Below are positions 1 through 7,547 of a stretch of 25,247 bases of DNA, piece by piece (positions within the stretch are counted from its first letter, which is position 1; each line of letters begins with the position of its first letter). Source of the DNA: an uncultured Clostridiaceae bacterium (lineage in GTDB: Bacteria > Bacillota > Clostridia > TANB77 > CAG-508); the NCBI GenBank assembly GCA_958402495.1, contig CATXTS010000014.1, forward strand, positions 1 to 25,247. The letters are read 5' to 3'. The position numbers and the translations under genes are program-made. Below the pieces are notes generated by a model. The model saw only the letters and a list, made by a program, of their open reading frames with translations. It did not search any database and had not been told where the DNA came from.

Positions 1-105
1 ATCATAAATTCTATCATTGGTTTGTCTTTCAACTAATCGAGAGCCAAACATTCTTCCCATATAATGATAAAACTTTTCATATTTGTTGTTCATTTTTATT
101 ACCAT
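1..105 (-). CDS. 5' end of an unidentified gene, cut by the window edge
   Basis: Only the first 35 codons are visible; the frame is open to base 1. I place the start at the ATG at 105-103 because a GGGGAG-type ribosome binding site lies about six bases upstream (111-118). A second in-frame ATG at 93 is less well placed. The visible peptide is charged and aromatic-rich (MVIKMNNKYEKFYHYMGR, then FGSRLVERQTNDRIYD), with no signal peptide or membrane segment. It begins 27 bases after the stop of the PAPS-reductase-like gene, so the two are probably co-transcribed. DUF3440/IbrA proteins are often paired with an IbrB-like ParB-fold protein, but the visible residues are too few to assign that or any other family. 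Confidence 0.6.
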   Translation of the reverse strand, partial: MVIKMNNKYEKFYHYMGRMFGSRLVERQTNDRIYD

Positions 106-132
106 TTTTTTCTCCCCTTATTTTACATTTGT

Positions 133-1434
133 TCATGTATCTAAAAATTCGTCTCCTGACTCTATTACCTTAATTAAATATTTATCATCTGTTCTAGTCG
201 TTTTATTTAATAAATTATCCCATTTATGGATTAATCTTTTTAATTCCTTATCATCTGATTTTGTCTGTGCAAAGGATAGCCTGCGCAAATAGAAATCATT
301 TTTTTCTATAGCTCTGGCAATTCTTCTCCAAGAGATTGCTTTTTTTTGATTTTCTAATTTACATTCTGCTATTTCCGGTATTTGATGGATATCTACTCCA
401 TATTTATTTTTATACCATATCATGAATTTCTTGATTTTTCTATAGTAATGCATCATTAAATCTCTATTATAAATACCTATACTTTCTAATAAAAAGACTG
501 TGTATTCTTGCCAAGACATAAAAGATGGCTTACTAGATTTAATATTTCCTAATGCTGTGGTTTTACAATAAATATTTCCAAAGTTTACCCCATTTACACG
601 GTTTAATACTTTTCCCCAAGTATCATATTCTAATGCTTTAAATTGATTTAAGCCATTTCTTTGGTCATCTCCATAAGGCTGACAAAGTCTTTGCTCATAA
701 ATACTAAGACCATTTTTATACATTAATTCATAAATATAATTAAATTTTAAGTCTAACTTGCTAACTGCTCCCCATATATCATCTACTTTCCAGTCATAAA
801 TAGGATAGAAGTTATAAACTTCTATATGTTTGTCATTTACTTTTAACTTTGTCGTCCAGTTATAATCCTTTAATGTAACTTTTCTATCTTGAAAGGCAAT
901 GGTTCTAAAACGATTTAAACTTTCATCTGTTCTAATGCCAATTCCACAAGCTACTTTTCCCTGATACTTTTTTTGATACCAATCTGCAAATTGAACTATG
1001 AATTCTTCAAATTCTTCCCCTTTTCGAAACCAACTAAAAGGACAATTTCCGATATGAATAGCATCGGCTGGTATATCACGTACCCATAAATTCTTACTTT
1101 CTTCTTCCCAACAAATCCATTTTGGTTGTAAAACAGAAACAGCATTTCTTAACGCCATGGGTAACGCAATATGGTAAAAATCCCTGATTTGTGATAGCGT
1201 TTTTAATTCTTCAATATGTTCAATGGTTCTAGCATATTGTGCTTCTAAATCTATAAATAATACATCAAATTGTTTTCCCATTTTTTTAGCTACTATATTG
1301 GCTAGTTGTACCATAACAGAACTATCTTTTCCCCCACTTACACTAAAATATACATTATCAAATTCTTGAAATATAATTTCTAATCTTTCAAAAGCTGCAT
1401 CTAATACATTTTTTTCTAGATATTTTTTTGCCAT
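133..1434 (-). CDS. PAPS-reductase-family protein with DUF3440 (IbrA-like)
   Basis: A 433-residue member of the PP-loop ATP pyrophosphatase/PAPS reductase superfamily. The PP-loop motif SGGKDSS is at residues 33-39, followed by a conserved region containing FIDLEAQYART. The C-terminal half has features typical of DUF3440, including YPIYDWKVDDIW and CQPYGDDQRNGL. I start at the ATG at 1434 because AAGGAG sits six bases upstream; an upstream in-frame ATG at 1467 would put that site inside the coding sequence. The PP-loop predicts adenylation-type chemistry on a substrate. The actual substrate is unknown, and IbrA in E. coli is known mainly as a regulator of immunoglobulin-binding protein expression. 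The gene stops with TGA at 133 and is followed closely by another gene. An extended -10 promoter lies about 70 bases upstream. Confidence 0.87.
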   Translation of the reverse strand: MAKKYLEKNVLDAAFERLEIIFQEFDNVYFSVSGGKDSSVMVQLANIVAKKMGKQFDVLFIDLEAQYARTIEHIEELKTLSQIRDFYHIALPMALRNAVSVLQPKWICWEEESKNLWVRDIPADAIHIGNCPFSWFRKGEEFEEFIVQFADWYQKKYQGKVACGIGIRTDESLNRFRTIAFQDRKVTLKDYNWTTKLKVNDKHIEVYNFYPIYDWKVDDIWGAVSKLDLKFNYIYELMYKNGLSIYEQRLCQPYGDDQRNGLNQFKALEYDTWGKVLNRVNGVNFGNIYCKTTALGNIKSSKPSFMSWQEYTVFLLESIGIYNRDLMMHYYRKIKKFMIWYKNKYGVDIHQIPEIAECKLENQKKAISWRRIARAIEKNDFYLRRLSFAQTKSDDKELKRLIHKWDNLLNKTTRTDDKYLIKVIESGDEFLDT

Positions 1435-1698
1435 AATTTCTCCTTCTTGATGTTGGTGATTATTCACTTATATTTTCCATACTATGTAAACACATTAGCT
1501 TTATTATAACATATATTTTCCAAAAGTGGTAAATTTTTCAAAAAAAATAATGGAATTTCCAGTTTCTATAAAATAAAATGGATAATTTTTCCTTTCTTTT
1601 TTCCGAGTATATAGGGCTTTATTACATATTTTGTAATCTATGTATATTACCAAAGTGATAATTCTTATTTTTTACTTTTCCTCCTTTCTTTTTATTTT
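1435..1698. other. Intergenic stretch, mostly empty
   Basis: Between the PAPS-reductase-like gene and the phosphatase gene I see the extended -10 promoter (1503-1508), then T/A-rich sequence with no coding frame. A short hairpin (ATTACA/TGTAAT, around 1620-1635) is too weak to call. A GGAGG at about 1679-1683 on the minus strand is not followed by a usable start codon. The tandem hairpins at 1696-1756 are listed separately. Confidence 0.5.
1503..1508 (-). promoter_or_regulatory. Extended -10 promoter of the PAPS-reductase-like gene
   Basis: On the minus strand the sequence reads TGTTATAAT, a perfect -10 hexamer with the upstream TG of an extended -10. No good -35 hexamer is visible at 16-18 bases. 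It would give a leader of roughly 60 bases before the start at 1434. The same ATATGTTATAATAAA string occurs in the promoter at 19945-19950. Confidence 0.55.
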
Positions 1699-1734
1699 TT
1701 AATAGGTATGAATCATATTCACACCTATTAAAAA
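1696..1734 (-). terminator. Long palindrome downstream of the phosphatase gene
   Basis: The arms 1696-1713 and 1717-1734 pair over 18 bases around a 3-base loop. The only non-Watson-Crick position (1708/1722) is a G-U pair in the minus-strand transcript and a mismatch on the plus strand. The outer five pairs are T-A, so the T and A tracts are part of the stem and there is no free U run after it on either strand. It directly follows the hairpin at 1734-1756. It may reinforce termination, or act as a 3' RNA-stabilising structure. Confidence 0.5.
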
Positions 1735-1756
1735 GAAGCCACCAATGGTAGCTTCT
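1734..1756 (-). terminator. Hairpin terminator at the end of the PP2C-like gene
   Basis: On the minus strand AGAAGCTACC pairs with GGTGGCTTCT (10 pairs, one G-U) around an ATT loop, and TTTT follows. The 5' arm overlaps the stop codon (1755-1757) by two bases. The short U run makes it a plausible intrinsic terminator for the GT2/phosphatase operon. Confidence 0.65.
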
Positions 1757-2612
1757 ACTGTTCTTTTTCATATATAATTAGTGTTCTTTCTTTGCCTTCT
1801 ATTTGTGAGTTCATAGGGTTTTCAAGTAATTTCTGAATGCTTTCTTTTGTCTCGAAGAAAGGTTCATATCCATCTGAATAGGCACATATGTATTTTACGT
1901 TAGTTAAATCTACTTGATAGGTGTCTACAAAGTATAATGCTTCTTTTTCTCCACTGATAGCTCCAAAGGAAACTTCTTTGCCATTTTCTATTTTGTGTGG
2001 TTTGTTACGATAATCTCTTCTAACCATAATTCTACAATTGGCATCATTCCAATCAAATCCATATTTTTGTGTATATTCTTCTAAAAATTCTTCAAAACGT
2101 TTGTGATTATTGATAGTCGTAAAGACAATTTGATAGTTTTCATCTAATAATGTAATATGACAATCACCAATAGAAAAGGCATATAGTTGATTATTCACGA
2201 TTCTTCCGCCTACCGCTTCACAGCAGTAATAATCTTCTTTTACATAATCTATAATTCTGTCTTTGTTTAACTCATCTACTGCGTCATTAGCCACCTCTAT
2301 TGCTTTTCTAATTTCTTCTTTATCCATTTCGTTTTCTGCTTTGTTTTGAATTTGTTCAACAAAAGTATCAGCTGTTACTCTTGCAGCTTCATAAGCGCCA
2401 CTAGGATTTGGATAACTTTCCACCCATTTAATAGTTTCTTCTTTGGTCTTAGGATAGGGTACTGCTTGTCCATAAATGTTGTCTCTCGTTACGCCATCTG
2501 CTACGCAAAAACTATTTTCTTCTACTTGATAGGCATCTTCTGCTACAGGTGTTAGTCCATATTTTGTGAAAATGCTATTATCGAACATATTGGCAAATTT
2601 TAGTTTGAACAT
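1755..2612 (-). CDS. Divergent PP2C-type (PPM) protein phosphatase
   Basis: A 285-residue protein resembling metal-dependent Ser/Thr phosphatases. Visible PPM landmarks are ED at 25-26, the motif VADG at 37-40, the motif IGDC at 148-151 and YSDGY at 245-249, the usual order of the metal-binding segments. The C-terminal segment reads KERTLIIYE where active PPM enzymes usually have a metal-binding Asp-Asp or Asp-Asn before the final strand, so activity or metal use may be altered. There is no membrane segment or signal peptide, so it should be cytosolic. The start at 2612 has a GGAGGG site eight bases upstream. It lies 13 bases downstream of a GT2 glycosyltransferase gene and shares its promoter. 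Its substrate is unknown. The family is fairly sure, catalysis is not. Confidence 0.8.
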   Translation of the reverse strand: MFKLKFANMFDNSIFTKYGLTPVAEDAYQVEENSFCVADGVTRDNIYGQAVPYPKTKEETIKWVESYPNPSGAYEAARVTADTFVEQIQNKAENEMDKEEIRKAIEVANDAVDELNKDRIIDYVKEDYYCCEAVGGRIVNNQLYAFSIGDCHITLLDENYQIVFTTINNHKRFEEFLEEYTQKYGFDWNDANCRIMVRRDYRNKPHKIENGKEVSFGAISGEKEALYFVDTYQVDLTNVKYICAYSDGYEPFFETKESIQKLLENPMNSQIEGKERTLIIYEKEQ

Positions 2613-2625
2613 GTTATTATCCCTC

Positions 2626-3726
2626 CTATTTTATTTCTTGGTATTCTTTATCATGTTGTGAAATATTTTGATACATTTCTGCATCTGGTCTAGACATATC
2701 TTCTTTGACTTGTTTTGGCAGATAACTTCTAATATCACGAACAATTTCACAGTAGTTAATGGCATCATCATACTTTTCTTGTATAATTTTTTCTACAATC
2801 ATTTGTTGTGCTCTTTGGCAAGCTGGTACCTTTAAGCTTTCGCTTAAGCAGTAAAACCAGCGCATTTCTTTTAGCACTTCTACTTTTTCTTCATAACTTA
2901 GTACTTCTGAATCGATAAATTTATATAACATGTATGACATGTTTTTAGCATAAGTGTAACGGTAGAATGCTAATTGGCCTTTTTCTTTAAATTCTTCATA
3001 AATCGCTTTATAAGCTATATTAATTCCTTCAAAATAGCCTTTTGAACGCATATGAGAAACAGATGCTCCTTTATGACTATCGATTTGTCTATAGCAATAC
3101 ATAATATGTGGTATATAATACGCTGTTTTTGAATTTAAGAAACATCCATTAACAAAGTAAGCATCTTCTGCTGGTACCCCTTCTAGAAATTGTATATGGT
3201 GTTTTTGTACAAAGTCTCTTCTATAGATTTTATTACAAGAAGAACCATTTAACACGAAGAAGGATTTTGTATAGTCTCTAATATCTAATCGAAATTCTTG
3301 ATATTTTTGTGTATTAAAGATTGGTTTCTCCCATAGAGTTCCGTCTTCATCGGTATTGATATAGTTGGCTATTATAAAGTCTGCTTGTTTATTTTGGATG
3401 GTATCATACAACACTTGTATAGCATCTTCTGGGTAAAAATCATCAGCATCTGCAAACATTAAGTACTTTCCATTTGCTAGTTGCATACCCTTATTTCTGG
3501 CAGTTCCTGCAATTTTATGATTCTTGTCCAATTTTACAGAAATGAAATTTTCATATTTTGCGGCATAGGTATCCATTACGTCTCTACTATTGTCTGTTGA
3601 ACAATCGTCTACCATAATCACTTCTATTTTGTGATAGTCAAATGTTTGGTGAATAATGGATTCTAATAAATCCCCTAAATACTTTCCTGCATTATAAACT
3701 GGTATGGTAATTGTAATTTCATACAT
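2626..3726 (-). CDS. Family 2 glycosyltransferase
   Basis: A 366-residue GT-A-fold enzyme expected to transfer a sugar from a nucleotide-sugar donor. The N-terminal strand ITIPVYNAGKYL, the nucleotide-binding MVDDCSTDNS (39-48), the GTARNKGM segment and the metal-binding DADD (93-96) are typical GT2 signatures. The remaining ~250 residues are a variable acceptor region with no membrane helix. I start at 3726 because AGGAGG lies eight bases upstream; an in-frame ATG at 3765 lies at the promoter's predicted transcription start region. It is first in a two-gene operon with the PP2C-like gene. It is separated from the main polysaccharide operon by the peroxiredoxin, ATPase and CmpB-like genes, so it may serve a different glycan or modify the same one. 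Confidence 0.88.
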   Translation of the reverse strand: MYEITITIPVYNAGKYLGDLLESIIHQTFDYHKIEVIMVDDCSTDNSRDVMDTYAAKYENFISVKLDKNHKIAGTARNKGMQLANGKYLMFADADDFYPEDAIQVLYDTIQNKQADFIIANYINTDEDGTLWEKPIFNTQKYQEFRLDIRDYTKSFFVLNGSSCNKIYRRDFVQKHHIQFLEGVPAEDAYFVNGCFLNSKTAYYIPHIMYCYRQIDSHKGASVSHMRSKGYFEGINIAYKAIYEEFKEKGQLAFYRYTYAKNMSYMLYKFIDSEVLSYEEKVEVLKEMRWFYCLSESLKVPACQRAQQMIVEKIIQEKYDDAINYCEIVRDIRSYLPKQVKEDMSRPDAEMYQNISQHDKEYQEIK

Positions 3727-3755
3727 GTGTTTTGCCTCCTTTTTATCTGCCACAT

Positions 3756-3784
3756 AGTATATCATATACTGTAAAATTTTTCAA
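3756..3784 (-). promoter_or_regulatory. Sigma-A-type promoter of the GT2/phosphatase operon
   Basis: On the minus strand TTGAAA (3784-3779), a 17-base spacer and TATACT (3761-3756) form a near-consensus promoter about 30 bases ahead of the start at 3726. Confidence 0.75.
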
Positions 3785-3823
3785 ATAAATAAAATGAATA
3801 TTTTCTTAATTCTCTTTGTATTA

Positions 3824-3852
3824 AAGAGATATACCTATAAGATATATCTCTT
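3824..3852 (-). terminator. Hairpin downstream of the peroxiredoxin gene
   Basis: AAGAGATATA (3824-3833) pairs perfectly with TATATCTCTT (3843-3852) around a 9-base loop. It lies 16 bases past the peroxiredoxin stop. The downstream U run is short, so termination is plausible but not certain. An alternative pairing exists: CTCTTT at 3812-3817 is complementary to AAAGAG at 3823-3828. The same 10-base stem reappears at 7548-7585. Confidence 0.5.
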
Positions 3853-3868
3853 CACTATAACTTTTCTA

Positions 3869-4585
3869 TTAAAATGATTCATTTTTATCCTCTAAACGTT
3901 TACATTCTTCTTTTGGAGCTATACAGTTTTGTGGATTTTTAAAGCTAAGATACCAACTCATGCCATTTCTATCGGTTTGATTTTGTTTATTTCTTTGTTC
4001 TAATTCATCATATGTTTTAGGCATCGATAAAATTACTGGTTCATTAGGTACCCAATTAGCTGGTGTAGAAGCTTTGTTTTCATCTGCCGTTTGCAATGCT
4101 TCTATCATTCTTAAAATCTCTGGTATACACCTTCCAATATTCATTGGATAAACTAAAACTGCTCTTATAACCCCTTTATCATCTATAACAAATACATTTC
4201 TGACAGTTTCTGTGTTGCTTACATCATTTGAAATCATTCCATATTTTCTGGCAATGGTTCCATTTCTATCGGCTATTATTGGAAAAGGTATTCTAACACC
4301 TGTTTTACAATAAATGTCATATGCCCAGGCTAGATGAGAACTATTACTATCTACACTAAGACCTATTAAACAGGTATTTTTTTGTTCAAAGTATGTACTT
4401 GCTTTGCTAAAGGCTATCATTTCTGTTGTGCACACAGGAGTAAAATCTCCTGGATGTGAAAATAGAACTACCCATTTTCCTTTATATTGATTTAAACAAA
4501 TAGGTCCCATTGTTGTATCTGCCTCAAAATCAGGAGCATGCATTCCTATTTTTACATTACCATTCATCATTATCTCATAATCCAT
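3869..4585 (-). CDS. Peroxiredoxin, Prx6/archaeal-type
   Basis: A 238-residue thiol peroxidase that reduces hydrogen peroxide and organic peroxides in the cytosol. The catalytic motif is PGDFTPVC, with the peroxidatic cysteine at 52 (PxxxTxxC). The length, the long C-terminal arm (PANWVPNEPVI and after) and a C-terminal cysteine pair at 221 and 228 match the archaeal-type Prx6 group, in which C-terminal cysteines take part in resolving the sulfenic acid. An extra cysteine sits at 30. The start at 4585 is preceded by AAGGAG at a rather long spacing of about 12 bases; no better start is visible. It appears to be a single-gene unit. I found no convincing promoter or PerR operator, although GATAAT lies about 30 bases upstream. 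Such an enzyme fits an anaerobe that tolerates oxygen stress. Confidence 0.93.
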   Translation of the reverse strand: MDYEIMMNGNVKIGMHAPDFEADTTMGPICLNQYKGKWVVLFSHPGDFTPVCTTEMIAFSKASTYFEQKNTCLIGLSVDSNSSHLAWAYDIYCKTGVRIPFPIIADRNGTIARKYGMISNDVSNTETVRNVFVIDDKGVIRAVLVYPMNIGRCIPEILRMIEALQTADENKASTPANWVPNEPVILSMPKTYDELEQRNKQNQTDRNGMSWYLSFKNPQNCIAPKEECKRLEDKNESF

Positions 4586-4732
4586 ACAAAATAAAATCTC
4601 CTTTCTTATTTTGTATTATCCTATGCGATAGAATTGGTTTTTGTGTTCTTTTTTTAGATTTATATTTTTTTATTTCATAAAACTTTATCCCTAGTCAATT
4701 CACTATACAACTTTTGTCATTTTCTTTTTTAG

Positions 4733-4765
4733 TTAAACAAAATAGACCCGTCCCCTATTGTTTAA
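4733..4765. repeat. REP-like palindrome with GGGGACGGGTC core
   Basis: Perfect outer arms TTAAACAA (4733-4740) and TTGTTTAA (4758-4765), plus inner TAG/CTA with a two-base bulge, enclose the loop ACCCGTCCC. On the minus strand the centre reads AGGGGACGGGTCT. GGGGACGG-type palindromes are a familiar dispersed repeat of Firmicute genomes, thought to be mobilised by REP-associated tyrosine (RAYT) transposases. The right arm contains the stop codon of the DnaB-like gene. No U run follows, so I do not call it an intrinsic terminator. No transposase gene is in the window. Confidence 0.6.
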
Positions 4766-6515
4766 GTCTGACATAACCTAGTTCTTCCCAACGGTTGTAG
4801 GCTAGGTTTAGTTTAAATAGTAGGGTTGGCTTGGCGCCTGCTCTGTTTTTGTCGACTACACAGGCATAATATCTGACGTCTGGGTCTTCGTATTTTTCTA
4901 GTTCATAGAATTTAGTGTCTACTTCTTTTAGGGAGTATTCGTAGTCTTGATAGGTTTCTCGGTTGATTTGTTTAATTAGGCATAAGGTATCTAGTACTTC
5001 TTTTACGGTTCTACTAACGGCTAAATCGTTAATGTTTAAGTTGACAGGTAGTGTGTTACTTTCTGCTAATTGTAGTGTTGAACAAATGTATAAGTTGAAA
5101 CTTTGTGCTAAATTAGATAGGATAGTGGCTGTTTTCTTTAGTTCTTCTCCATTTCCTATATTGGCTGTGTCTGTTTTTAGGGTATCATAAAAAATGTATT
5201 CAATTTGTTCTTTGTAGTAGTAGTTCATAATGACTTTTTTTAGTTCATCATTCGTATGGTCTGTAATGTTAATAAAGTATATGGCGTTTTTCATTTGTTC
5301 ATTGACCCATTGCGTAGCGGCTATGGTTTGGTTAAATTCTGTGGAGATATTACTTAATCTTTTTATGAAGTCTTTTTGCTTTTCATCTTTTTTCTTGATT
5401 ATAAATCCTTTTTCATCGACTTCTACTTTTTGGCCTTTGTCTGGTCTAAACTTAAATTCTAATAATTCTCCTTCTGTTTTTTTGATTACTTGTCCATGGA
5501 TTTTTTGGATTTCTGGGTCGTTTAATATGGTGGTAATTAAACATAGTTTCATTTTTTCTTCTGACATTTCATTCGAGATAATCAGTACTTTCTTTTTGTG
5601 TACAAAGGCTACATAGCTTGCTAGATTGACTGTGAATCTACTTTTTCCTGAGTTAGATGGCATGGCAAAGGCCATGGTTTCTCCTTTTCTAATACCTTTA
5701 AATACACTACTTAATATAGGGAATGGTAGTGCTAGTCCATTGGTTAGGTTGTTATCTCCTTCTTCTAGAAAGCGTGTTAAATCTTCATTTAGGATGGCTT
5801 GTTTGAATTTGTCTGTTACACTGACTTGGTTAACTGCATTTTTGACTTCTTCTAATGTCATTTGGTGATATAGTTTATATTGGGTGATTTCTACAATTTT
5901 GTCTTGTAAACTTTTAATAGGCATTTGAATATAAAATTTGCGTAAGGCAAATAGTTTCGTTAGTTCTACATAGACATCTTCTATATCTGGTTCTTCTTCT
6001 ATGACGTTGTTTTTTAGTTGTTTTTTTAAGGCTTCACTTTCTTCTGTACTTTTAGCAAAATTGAATTTGTTTTTAGCAATTTCTGGTGCATAGGCTTGTC
6101 CTTCTGTAAATAAGATACTTTTATAGATGTTTAATAGGTTGTCATCTTCAAAAAAGCTATCTTCATATAATATGTAGTATTTAGTGATTAATTTTGGGTC
6201 CTCTAATAATAAACCTATATAATCTTCTTCTAATTCTGGATTACTAAGTTCTTCTGGATATTTCCCTTCTTCTTCTTGACTTTCTTCGTTCCTTGCTTGT
6301 GATTCTTTTCGTATTTGTTTCATTTTCTTGTCTACTTTTGTTTCTTCTCCATTTTCTGATGCTGGTTGACTTAGATTTTTCATTTTTTCTAGAGCAGTTA
6401 GATAGTCTCCTTCATCTAATAGGTCTTGTATTTCTCCAATTTCAACTCTATTTTCTTCAGTTCCTGGCATTTTGTCTAGAATTTCATATAGTTTATCAAT
6501 GCTTTCTTGTTTCAT
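4755..6515 (-). CDS. DnaB-family helicase-like ATPase
   Basis: A 586-residue protein with a RecA-fold ATPase core related to replicative helicase DnaB. The N-terminal ~90 residues are charged and partly coiled. A DnaB-N-like helical region follows (NPELEEDYIGLLLEDP, then YKSILF, about 92-135). The ATPase domain opens with KGETMAFAMPSNSGKS (Walker A about 285-292) and continues IISNEMSEEKM, as in DnaB. The Walker B strand is IEYIFYDT, followed by a sensor-like STLQLAE. The start at 6515 is favoured by AAGGAG ten bases upstream; the longer frame from 6572 would overlap the preceding gene. It follows a CmpB-like membrane protein gene by 22 bases. It is probably not the housekeeping DnaB, because the Walker A and surrounding motifs are divergent and the context is unrelated to replication. 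It could be a phage-derived or specialised helicase. Confidence 0.78.
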   Translation of the reverse strand: MKQESIDKLYEILDKMPGTEENRVEIGEIQDLLDEGDYLTALEKMKNLSQPASENGEETKVDKKMKQIRKESQARNEESQEEEGKYPEELSNPELEEDYIGLLLEDPKLITKYYILYEDSFFEDDNLLNIYKSILFTEGQAYAPEIAKNKFNFAKSTEESEALKKQLKNNVIEEEPDIEDVYVELTKLFALRKFYIQMPIKSLQDKIVEITQYKLYHQMTLEEVKNAVNQVSVTDKFKQAILNEDLTRFLEEGDNNLTNGLALPFPILSSVFKGIRKGETMAFAMPSNSGKSRFTVNLASYVAFVHKKKVLIISNEMSEEKMKLCLITTILNDPEIQKIHGQVIKKTEGELLEFKFRPDKGQKVEVDEKGFIIKKKDEKQKDFIKRLSNISTEFNQTIAATQWVNEQMKNAIYFINITDHTNDELKKVIMNYYYKEQIEYIFYDTLKTDTANIGNGEELKKTATILSNLAQSFNLYICSTLQLAESNTLPVNLNINDLAVSRTVKEVLDTLCLIKQINRETYQDYEYSLKEVDTKFYELEKYEDPDVRYYACVVDKNRAGAKPTLLFKLNLAYNRWEELGYVRLKQ

Positions 6516-6537
6516 TTTTCTTCTTCTCCTTGTTTTT

Positions 6538-7422
6538 TTATTTTGGTAATCTAGGGGTAAATATTCTGACATAGTAGGGTTGTATGTCTTTTAATACATC
6601 ACATACATAGATGATGTTACCATCTTTTCCGGTTACTTTAATATTCGGAAATGTTTTTAATATCTTTTCATCTGTAAACCAGTGGTCTACTATATGTTTG
6701 ATAGTTGGATGCTGGTAGAGTTTTTCATAATCTATCATATAGTTATCTACATTTTGTAATTCTAATTGGTAATTTTGTACTAGTCTTGTAAAGAACATTT
6801 TTAGAGCTACTCCAGTTATCATAGAGTCTATCATAAGTAATATAACACTAATAATTGCTATCGTTTTTATTGTTTTGGGGGTGAAGCGGTCTATAAAATG
6901 GTCTACTTTTGGATGAATAGATGTCATTAGATAAATCGCTAAAATCCCCCAGGCTAGTGAAAACCATACACAGATTCTGCCATTTAGGTTAAAGGGCATG
7001 GTAGAATAATCCCACCATTTTATATGATACACATATTCTCCTACTAAACTAACGATATATTCTACTACAGAACCTATGAAAAAGCCTCCAAAGAATAAGG
7101 TATAGTTGTTTTTCTTGAAGTATTGTAAGCCTATTATCATGACAATAGCGCCTAGTCCATAGATTCCACAAAAGGGACCATATAAAAAGCTTTTTCTGCT
7201 TTCTATAACCCCTTTGGTTAACATTCCAAAGACTGTTTCTATCATAAATCCTAATATACTATAGATGACAAAATACCAAATCAGTTTAGAGAGTGTAATT
7301 CCAAATATAGTGAATTTTTCTGTATCTTGGTGGATTTCCTTTTCTTTGTTTTGCGCTTCTTTTGCTACTTTGCTTTTTTCATACTTTTCTGTTTTCTTTG
7401 TTTTTTCTAATACTTCTTCCAT
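6538..7422 (-). CDS. CmpB-like integral membrane protein (putative ABC-transporter type IV, PF06541)
   Basis: A 294-residue membrane protein. The first 35 residues are highly charged and Lys/Glu-rich, probably cytoplasmic. About five or six hydrophobic helices follow between residues 40 and 220, then a soluble C-terminal tail. The family signature is clear: SFLYGPFCGIYGLGA, VEYIVSLVGEYVY, WWDYSTMPFNLNGRIC and FSLAWGILAIY. PF06541 proteins are named putative ABC transporter permeases, but their function is unproven. The start at 7422 has only a modest AGGAA site upstream. A consensus promoter lies just ahead, and the DnaB-like gene follows, so it is first in a two-gene operon. Confidence 0.85.
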   Translation of the reverse strand: MEEVLEKTKKTEKYEKSKVAKEAQNKEKEIHQDTEKFTIFGITLSKLIWYFVIYSILGFMIETVFGMLTKGVIESRKSFLYGPFCGIYGLGAIVMIIGLQYFKKNNYTLFFGGFFIGSVVEYIVSLVGEYVYHIKWWDYSTMPFNLNGRICVWFSLAWGILAIYLMTSIHPKVDHFIDRFTPKTIKTIAIISVILLMIDSMITGVALKMFFTRLVQNYQLELQNVDNYMIDYEKLYQHPTIKHIVDHWFTDEKILKTFPNIKVTGKDGNIIYVCDVLKDIQPYYVRIFTPRLPK

Positions 7423-7462
7423 TTGTTTATTCCTATCTATATTTATGATTTTTTCTAGTCTT

Positions 7463-7490
7463 AGTTTATCATACTGTCGTTTTTTGTCAA
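7463..7490 (-). promoter_or_regulatory. Promoter of the CmpB-like/ATPase operon
   Basis: On the minus strand a perfect TTGACA (7490-7485), a 16-base spacer and TAAACT (7468-7463) lie about 40 bases before the start at 7422. Confidence 0.65.
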
Positions 7491-7547
7491 GAAATTTGCT
7501 GTTGCTTTTTTACTTATATTACATTTTTATTTTCACTATTATATGAA

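Noticed and set aside
5230..5616. Plus-strand open frame of 128 codons inside the ATPase gene
   Set aside because: Antisense to the Walker A/B region of a clear coding sequence, without ribosome site or family motif.
6516..6572. Longer N-terminus for the DnaB-like ATPase starting at 6572
   Set aside because: It would overlap the upstream gene by 35 bases and ignore the AAGGAG site placed correctly before 6515.
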